Assembly: GCA_031406385.1 (NCBI GenBank)
Contig: JANOHI010000120.1
Span: 1 to 17,888, forward strand
Length of the DNA stretch: 17,888 nt
Direction: 5' to 3'
DNA from: JANLQX01 sp031406385
GTDB taxonomy: Bacteria > Actinomycetota > Acidimicrobiia > Acidimicrobiales > JANYDT01
Shown here: in pieces, positions 13,538-17,888 of the stretch
How positions within the stretch are numbered: position 1 is the first letter of the stretch
How the letters are laid out: every line of letters begins with the position of its first letter
Position numbers and translations under genes: made by a program
Notes under the pieces: generated by a model
The model's input: the letters and a program-made list of their open reading frames with translations, nothing else
Databases searched by the model: none
What the model was told of the DNA's origin: nothing

Positions 13538-14221
13538 ATCGCTACTGCCCCGTCCAATGACCCCCGCGAGCCGAGGATCAACGAGCGCATCCGTGCCCGT
13601 GAAGTCCGTTTGCTCGGCCCCGATGGCGCCCCGCTAGGGATCAAGCCGCTGCCCGAGGCCCTGCAGACTGCCCGCGAACTTGAGCTCGACCTGGTCGAGA
13701 TTGCACCCATGGCCAACCCCCCAGTGTGCAAGATCCTCGACTACCCCAAGTATCTCTACGAGCTCAAGCAGAAGGACAAGGAAGCCCGGAAGAAGTCGAT
13801 CGCCATCTCCATCAAGGAGATGAAGTACCGCCCGAAGATCGGCGGCGGCGATTTCGACACCAAGACCCGCAAGGTTTCCGAGTTCCTGTCCGAGGGTCAC
13901 AAGGTCAAGATCACCATCATGTTCCGAGGCCGTGAGGTCGCTCATCCCGAACTCGGTATGCGCATCCTCAACAAGGTCGCCGAGATCATCGGCCCTGCGG
14001 CCAAAATCGAAGCAACTCCCCGCCTCGACGGTCGCAACATGACGATGGTGCTCGCGCCGGAGAAGAAGGTAGTGCCGCCCAAGCAGAAAGCCCCTCGGCC
14101 GGAGGGTTCCGCACCCTCGGGATCCACGGCGCCCGCCGGTGCCCCCGAATCGGCAACCGAACCACCCGTCGAACCAGCAGCAGACACCTCAGCACAACCT
14201 GCTGCGGCACCAACCGCCTGA
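13538..14221 (+). CDS. infC: Translation initiation factor IF-3 with ATC start
   Basis: IF3 binds the 30S subunit, prevents premature 50S joining and checks the start codon and initiator tRNA. The conserved N-domain start EPRINERIRAREVRLLGPDG begins at 13568, upstream of any ATG/GTG in frame; the first TTG (13610) would delete it. The frame opens after TGA 13529, and the first plausible initiator is ATC 13538, giving 227 aa starting (M)ATAPSNDPREPRINE. Both IF3 domains are complete: PPVCKILDYPKYLYE and the KKSIAISIKEMKYRPKIG linker/C-domain entry, then VKITIMFRGREVAHPELG. A Pro/Ala-rich tail of about 45 residues follows. A rare start codon fits the known autoregulation of infC by IF3. rpmI follows 34 nt after the stop. 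Confidence 0.95.
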   Translation: MATAPSNDPREPRINERIRAREVRLLGPDGAPLGIKPLPEALQTARELELDLVEIAPMANPPVCKILDYPKYLYELKQKDKEARKKSIAISIKEMKYRPKIGGGDFDTKTRKVSEFLSEGHKVKITIMFRGREVAHPELGMRILNKVAEIIGPAAKIEATPRLDGRNMTMVLAPEKKVVPPKQKAPRPEGSAPSGSTAPAGAPESATEPPVEPAADTSAQPAAAPTA

Positions 14222-14255
14222 CGGCCAACGTGCCGAGCAACCACTAGGAGAACCC

Positions 14256-14450
14256 ATGCCCAAGATGAAGACCAACCGTACCGCCAAGAAGCGCTTCCGG
14301 GTCACCGGTACCGGCAAGATCATGCGCGAGAAGGCGTTTGGCTACCACAAGCTCGAGCACAAGTCCTCGACGCGCACACGTCGTCTGGCCAAGGACACCG
14401 TCCTTGCCAAGGGCGACGCCGCCAACGTCAAGAAGATGCTCGGCATCTAG
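14256..14450 (+). CDS. rpmI: 50S ribosomal protein L35
   Basis: The 64-aa basic protein begins MPKMKTNRTAKKRFRVTGTG and continues with KIMREKAFGYHKLEHKSSTR, the L35 signature. It is a structural protein of the large subunit. The start is ATG 14256 with AGGAG at 14246-14250, 5 nt upstream; the upstream open frame to 14139 overlaps infC and is not real. It lies between infC and rplT, the classic L35-L20 order. Confidence 0.97.
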   Translation: MPKMKTNRTAKKRFRVTGTGKIMREKAFGYHKLEHKSSTRTRRLAKDTVLAKGDAANVKKMLGI

Positions 14451-14525
14451 GCCGTCCTCGGCGTCGGCGTTGCCGACTCATCCGGCAGGCGTCGTTGGCC
14501 TGTCGTCCGTTCTCGTTCGTACCCC

Positions 14526-14542
14526 GGACCGATTCGCGGTCC
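14526..14542 (+). promoter_or_regulatory. Small hairpin just upstream of the rplT ribosome binding site
   Basis: GGACCG, a 5-nt loop (ATTCG) and CGGTCC form a 6-bp perfect stem ending 6 nt before AAAGGAG (14549-14555). The position in the rpmI-rplT gap could allow control of rplT translation, for example by L20 itself, but this is inference. Confidence 0.45.
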
Positions 14543-14560
14543 AACCTCAAAGGAGTTCCC

Positions 14561-14932
14561 ATGGCACGCGTCAAGGGCGGCGTTCACGCCAAGAAGCACC
14601 ACAAGGCAGTTCTCGAAGCGGCAAAGGGCTACCGCGGTTCCAAGAGCCGCACCTTCCGCACGGCCAACCAGCAGGTCATGCAGTCGATGCGCTATGCATT
14701 CCGCGACCGCCGCGCCCGCAAGGGCGAGATGCGGGCGTTGTGGATCCAGCGGATCAACGCCGAGTGCCGAGTGAACGGGATCAGCTACTCCCGTTTCATC
14801 AATGGGCTCAAGGTTGCCGGCATCGAGGTCGATCGTAAGATGCTGGCCGACCTGGCTGTCACTGATTCCGCCGCATTCGCCGCACTGGTGACCGCGGCGT
14901 CTGAAGCTGCTTCGTCTCCGACGGCGGCGTGA
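14561..14932 (+). CDS. rplT: 50S ribosomal protein L20
   Basis: The 123-aa protein has the L20 sequence MARVKGGVHAKKHHKAVLEA, AKGYRGSKSRTFRTANQQVM, RKGEMRALWIQRINAECR and NGISYSRFINGLKVAGIEVD. L20 binds 23S rRNA early in 50S assembly and in several bacteria represses its own operon. The start is ATG 14561 with AAAGGAG 5 nt upstream. It has a short Ala/Ser-rich C-terminal extension. The methyltransferase gene starts 43 nt after its stop. Confidence 0.97.
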   Translation: MARVKGGVHAKKHHKAVLEAAKGYRGSKSRTFRTANQQVMQSMRYAFRDRRARKGEMRALWIQRINAECRVNGISYSRFINGLKVAGIEVDRKMLADLAVTDSAAFAALVTAASEAASSPTAA

Positions 14933-14975
14933 CGACAAGGCTTCGGCCCGTCCAATCTCAGCGGGGTGCCAGCGG

Positions 14976-15785
14976 ATGACCCCGCTTGCCCTCCACAACC
15001 AGCATGTGCAACGACTGCGGCGCCTCATCGGGCGCCGCGAGTCGCGTCTGGGCGAAGGCTGCGTCGTTGTCGAGGGAGCGAAGGTGCTTGCCGAGGCCGT
15101 CGACGCAGGCGCAGCAATCGACGCCGTCTTCGTCACCGCCGGCGCGGCCGACGAACCCGTGCTGGCCCGACTCGCCCCGGGCGTCACGGTCCACGTCGTG
15201 GCCGACGATGTGCTCGGCCGGGTCTCTGACACGAAAACCCCCCAGCCGCTCTGCGCCATCGTGCGACGATCGCCCGATGCGCTGGAGGCTCTGGAACCAG
15301 GACTGCGGAGCGGCGGGTTCGCTATCGTGGCCTTCGATCTGCGAGACCCGGGCAACGCCGGCACGCTTCTGCGATCGGCCGAGGCGGCCGGTGCCGTTGG
15401 TGTTGTCCTCGCCGGGAAAAGCGTCGACGTGACCAGCCCCAAAGTTGTCCGGTCCTCGGCTGGCGCCCTGTTCCATGTGCCGGTGGTGGGCGGTGTGTCG
15501 CTCGACGTTGTGATCGCCTCCTTCGTCGGCTGGGGCGTTCGGGTGTGGGCGGCAGTCGTACGGTCCGAGGTGAGCGTCGACCACGACCGGGCCGACCTTC
15601 TCGGGCCCACCGCTTTCGTGTTCGGCAATGAGGCTCATGGCCTCGGAGCCGACGAGTTGGTCATGATCGAACGCCACCTCGCCATCCCCATGGCCGGTCG
15701 GACGGAGTCGCTCAACGTTTCGATGTCGGCGACGATCGTCGCGTTCGAAGCTGCCCGTCAGCGTCGCCGCCAGTCGATCGGGTGA
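14976..15785 (+). CDS. TrmH/SpoU family RNA 2'-O-methyltransferase
   Basis: The product of 269 aa is a SPOUT-fold methyltransferase that likely methylates a ribose in rRNA or tRNA. Motif 1 is DLRDPGNAGTLLRSAEAAGA (residues 121-140, with the conserved N and R), motif 2 is VFGNEAHGL (215-223), and motif 3 is IPMAGRTESLNVSMSATIVA (237-256), which form the knotted SAM site. An N-terminal substrate-binding domain of the SpoU_sub_bind type (LGEGCVVVEGAKVLAEAVDA) precedes it. Such genes commonly sit between rplT and pheS in actinobacteria. The exact target (TsnR-like or RlmB-like) cannot be read here. The start is ATG 14976; the Shine-Dalgarno is weak. Confidence 0.93.
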   Translation: MTPLALHNQHVQRLRRLIGRRESRLGEGCVVVEGAKVLAEAVDAGAAIDAVFVTAGAADEPVLARLAPGVTVHVVADDVLGRVSDTKTPQPLCAIVRRSPDALEALEPGLRSGGFAIVAFDLRDPGNAGTLLRSAEAAGAVGVVLAGKSVDVTSPKVVRSSAGALFHVPVVGGVSLDVVIASFVGWGVRVWAAVVRSEVSVDHDRADLLGPTAFVFGNEAHGLGADELVMIERHLAIPMAGRTESLNVSMSATIVAFEAARQRRRQSIG

Positions 15786-15840
15786 TTCGCGTTTTGCCGC
15801 GAGCACCGTCGAACTGCACGCCGGTTGCGCCAACTCTCGG

Positions 15841-15863
15841 GCAGAATCATTCGGTGATCCTGC
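15841..15863 (+). promoter_or_regulatory. Imperfect hairpin in the trmH-pheS gap
   Basis: GCAG-A-ATCA, loop TTCGG and TGAT-C-CTGC form an 8-bp stem with one internal mismatch, followed by a short ATTCTTGG. It lies 79 nt before pheS in a 156-bp gap. It may be a weak terminator of the infC operon or part of a pheS leader. I see no T-box motif and no Phe-rich leader peptide here. Confidence 0.35.
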
Positions 15864-15941
15864 ATTCTTGGCGCAGCGCGGCTCCGCCTGCCTCCACCGC
15901 TCGCACCTCGAGTTCCGTCGCCACGAAAGGCTGAGCTCGCT

Positions 15942-16991
15942 ATGGGACTGGAAGAACTCGCCATGATGCAAACCGATGCATTGGCGGCCATCGCTGCGGC
16001 CGGCACGCCCGACGCGCTGAAAACCGTCGAGATCGCAGTCCTCGGCAAGAAGGCGCCGATCACGCTGGCCAACCAGACCCTCGGGTCGCTGTCCGTCGAC
16101 GATCGCAAGGGGTTCGGCGCGGCGATCAACGCCACACGCTCGGCCATCACCAACGCGATGAATGAACGCAAGGTCGCCGTCGTCGAAACTGCTCGCCGGG
16201 CCACGCTGGAAGCCGAGCGCCTCGATCTCACGGAGCGGCTTTCCTCCGAGCTTCCCGGAACGCTTCACCTCATCAGCCGGACCATTCGCGATCTGGAGGA
16301 CATCTTCATCGGTATGGGGTTCTCGGTGCACCATGGCAACGAGGTCGAGACCGACTGGTTCAACTTCGAAGCTCTCAATTTCCCGCCCGCCCACCCGGCT
16401 CGAACTATGCACGACACGTTCTTCCTCGACCTTCCCGGGACCGACGGGCGACGCGACGACGTGCTCCTCCGCACCCACACCTCGCCGATGCAGATCCATG
16501 TGATGCAGGGCCAGAAGCCACCGATCTACGCCGTGATGCCGGGTCGCTGCTACCGCGTCGACACGCCAGACGCCAGGCATCTCCCGGTCTTTCATCAGAT
16601 CGAGGCGCTGGTGATCGACCGCGGCATCACCCTCGGGCACCTTGCCGGAACCATTGAGCAGTTCATTGCCGCGTATTTCGGTCGCACCAACCTCAAAGTG
16701 CGCCTGCGGCCGTCGTTCTTCCCCTTTACCGAGCCTTCGGCCGAGTTCGACATCACGTGCCCGTTCTGTGGTGGCGGTGGTTGTCGGGTCTGTTCGCACG
16801 CAGGCTGGATCGAACTCGGGGGCTGCGGCATGGTCCACCCCAACGTGCTGCGAAACGGCGGTATCGATCCCGAAGAGTGGACCGGTTTCGCCTGGGGCTT
16901 CGGCATCGACCGGCTCGCCATGAACCGTCACAGCGTCGAAGACCTCCGGGTCTTCATGGACAACGACCTTCGACTGCTCCAGCAGTTCTGA
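15942..16991 (+). CDS. pheS: Phenylalanine--tRNA ligase alpha subunit
   Basis: PheS forms an alpha2beta2 enzyme with PheT and carries the catalytic class II domain that charges tRNA-Phe. After an N-terminal coiled-coil (to about residue 85) come HPARTMHDTFFLD, LLRTHTSPMQIHVM, GRCYRVDTPDARHLPVFHQI (motif 2), LRPSFFPFTEPSAEFD and GFAWGFGIDRLAMNRH (motif 3). A cysteine cluster CPFCGGGGCRVCSHAGW lies between motifs 2 and 3 and may bind zinc; such inserts occur in some PheS. The start is ATG 15942 with GAAAGG about 12 nt upstream. pheT follows after a 104-nt gap that contains a small ORF. Confidence 0.96.
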   Translation: MGLEELAMMQTDALAAIAAAGTPDALKTVEIAVLGKKAPITLANQTLGSLSVDDRKGFGAAINATRSAITNAMNERKVAVVETARRATLEAERLDLTERLSSELPGTLHLISRTIRDLEDIFIGMGFSVHHGNEVETDWFNFEALNFPPAHPARTMHDTFFLDLPGTDGRRDDVLLRTHTSPMQIHVMQGQKPPIYAVMPGRCYRVDTPDARHLPVFHQIEALVIDRGITLGHLAGTIEQFIAAYFGRTNLKVRLRPSFFPFTEPSAEFDITCPFCGGGGCRVCSHAGWIELGGCGMVHPNVLRNGGIDPEEWTGFAWGFGIDRLAMNRHSVEDLRVFMDNDLRLLQQF

Positions 16992-17006
16992 TCAGGAGCC
17001 TGAGAA

Positions 17007-17099
17007 ATGAAGCTGATGTTGCTTCTCCCGGTTACGCGCCGCTTCGTTGCGCGGCGCTGCCGGCAACACTCGTTCGTCGACGGAAGCTTTGAGCGATGA
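17007..17099 (+). CDS. 30-codon ORF between pheS and pheT, overlapping the pheT start
   Basis: ATG 17007 has AGGAG at 16994-16998, 8 nt upstream. The frame reads MKLMLLLPVTRRFVARRCRQ then HSFVDGSFER and stops at TGA 17097-17099, so ATGA joins it to the pheT start (17096). pheT itself has no clear Shine-Dalgarno, which fits translation by coupling. The peptide is basic and has three Phe among its 30 residues, so regulation by charged tRNA-Phe is conceivable. A GC hairpin (GCGCCGC at 17036-17042 with GCGGCGC at 17051-17057) lies inside it. It may instead be a chance frame. Confidence 0.4.
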   Translation: MKLMLLLPVTRRFVARRCRQHSFVDGSFER

Positions 17100-17888
17100 A
17101 GCTTGTCCTTTCCTGGCTGCGCGAGATGGTGCCGGTCACGTCGTCGGTCGATGAGCTCACCGTGCTCTTCAACGGCCTCGGTCTCGAAGTGGAGGGCGTG
17201 GCGCGCATCGGCGATGGCCTCGACGGCATCATCACTGCGCAGGTGCGCACCATCCGCCCCCATCCGAACGCCGACAAGGTTCGTCTCGTCGACATCGTCA
17301 CGTCATCGGATCAGACCGAAACCGTCCAGATCGCGTGCGGCGCCTGGAACTTTGCCGAGGGCGACATCGTCCCGCTCGCCACCCTCGGCACGACCATGCC
17401 CGGGGGGATGCTCATCGAGCGGCGCAAGCTTCGCGGTGAGTGGTCCAACGGGATGCTGTGTTCGAGCCGCGAACTCGGGCTCAGTGACGATCACGCTGGC
17501 ATCCTTCAGCTCCCCGCCGGGACGGCGTTGGGTCAAACCATCACCGAAGCCCTTGGCATCACCCCGGATGTCGTCTTCGACCTGTCGGTGAACCCCAACC
17601 GTCCCGACGCCATGAGCGTTCTCGGTATCGCCCGAGACGTTGCCGCGAAGTTGCGCCTTCCGCTCACCCCGCCACCGATTGTCCCCGGGGTGGTGGATGC
17701 CCAGGCATCGGGCTCACCATCGACGCGTGGTTCGATCGCCGCCACCGACCTGTGCGACCGGCTGACCGTCACAGTGATCCGCCACGTGCATGTCGCACCA
17801 TCACCGACCTCGGTACAGGCCCGTCTCACGCTCGCCGGGATGCGTCCCATCTCCAACCTGGTCGACGCCTCGAACCTCGTGATGCTGG
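17096..17888 (+). CDS. pheT: Phenylalanine--tRNA ligase beta subunit, 5' part (continues past the window)
   Basis: ATG 17096 opens a frame with no stop up to the window end (264 codons plus one base). It starts MKLVLSWLREMVPVTSSVDE, then has the EMAP-type tRNA-binding domain (IITAQVRTIRPHPNADKVRL ... VQIACGAWNFAEGDIVPLAT, about residues 45-150) with RKLRGEWSNGMLCSSRELGL. The linker VFDLSVNPNRPDAMSVLGIARDVAA and the start of the B3/B4 editing region (ARLTLAGMRPISNLVDASNL) follow. This is the standard order of bacterial PheT N termini. The rest (B5, FDX-ACB) lies outside. It is expected to be cotranscribed with pheS. Confidence 0.95.
   Translation, partial: MKLVLSWLREMVPVTSSVDELTVLFNGLGLEVEGVARIGDGLDGIITAQVRTIRPHPNADKVRLVDIVTSSDQTETVQIACGAWNFAEGDIVPLATLGTTMPGGMLIERRKLRGEWSNGMLCSSRELGLSDDHAGILQLPAGTALGQTITEALGITPDVVFDLSVNPNRPDAMSVLGIARDVAAKLRLPLTPPPIVPGVVDAQASGSPSTRGSIAATDLCDRLTVTVIRHVHVAPSPTSVQARLTLAGMRPISNLVDASNLVML

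Noticed and set aside
13531..13560. ATG 13531 as the start of infC
   Set aside because: It is out of frame with the IF3 sequence and ends after nine codons.
12856..13731. 291-aa minus-strand open frame
   Set aside because: Overlaps the DUF1844-like gene in another frame and the infC 5' end; composition is Arg/Gly-rich shadow coding.
14958..16931. 657-aa minus-strand open frame
   Set aside because: It is antisense to trmH and pheS, both clearly recognised; its sequence has no family signature and is the usual high-G+C shadow frame.

Overview
The window looks like a chromosomal segment of a high-G+C Gram-positive bacterium, most likely Actinomycetota and perhaps an Acidimicrobiia-type lineage. 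The reasons are the high-G+C coding style with frequent GTG starts, the order DUF1844-like gene / infC / rpmI / rplT / TrmH-SpoU methyltransferase / pheS / pheT, and a long-form hisG. The lineage assignment is an inference from gene order and protein flavour; no 16S or other marker is present.

Left part (1-4012): a decayed accessory island. Its first 2.3 kb appears less G+C-rich than the rest. It contains two short cassettes that each begin with the sequence typical of the end of an RHS core (NGYDLTG at 472, NQYDLDG at 1314). Each is followed by a unique C-terminal domain and then by an overlapping small gene: a two-helix membrane protein at 947-1234 and a lipoprotein at 1754-2280. This is the layout of displaced ('orphan') RHS C-terminal toxin plus immunity cassettes. 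Both putative immunity genes are broken, one by an in-frame TGA and one by an apparent one-base loss in a C tract. Pieces of RHS core (a YD-repeat at 1225-1317 and a core remnant at about 2422-2657) lie between and after them. A complete IS3-family element (2658-4012, 25-bp imperfect terminal inverted repeats, orfA/orfB) abuts the second RHS remnant. It has no target-site duplication, and the other side is a different gene that has lost its 5' part.

Middle (4013-9849): an AfsR/LuxR/cyclase-type ATPase truncated at its N terminus by the IS-linked deletion (Walker A missing, Walker B kept), two adjacent minus-strand SAM-dependent methyltransferases, then rpe and a mogA/moaB-like molybdopterin gene on the plus strand. 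These converge on a secreted DUF6636-like protein across a short intergenic stretch with duplicated GC hairpins.

Right part (9850-17888): housekeeping genes. In order: a 14-codon ORF with a strong Shine-Dalgarno, rsgA, an inverted/tandem repeat cluster, hisG with a possible leaderless promoter, and a small cold-shock-like/CPCC fusion gene. A minus-strand DUF1844-like gene then diverges from the translation cluster infC-rpmI-rplT-trmH-pheS-pheT. infC has no in-frame ATG/GTG at the right place and appears to start at ATC (13538) behind a good Shine-Dalgarno, as expected for an IF3 gene that regulates itself. A 12-bp perfect hairpin stands in its leader. A 30-codon ORF with its own Shine-Dalgarno sits between pheS and pheT and overlaps the pheT start by ATGA. 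pheT runs off the window end.

No tRNA, rRNA or CRISPR array was seen.
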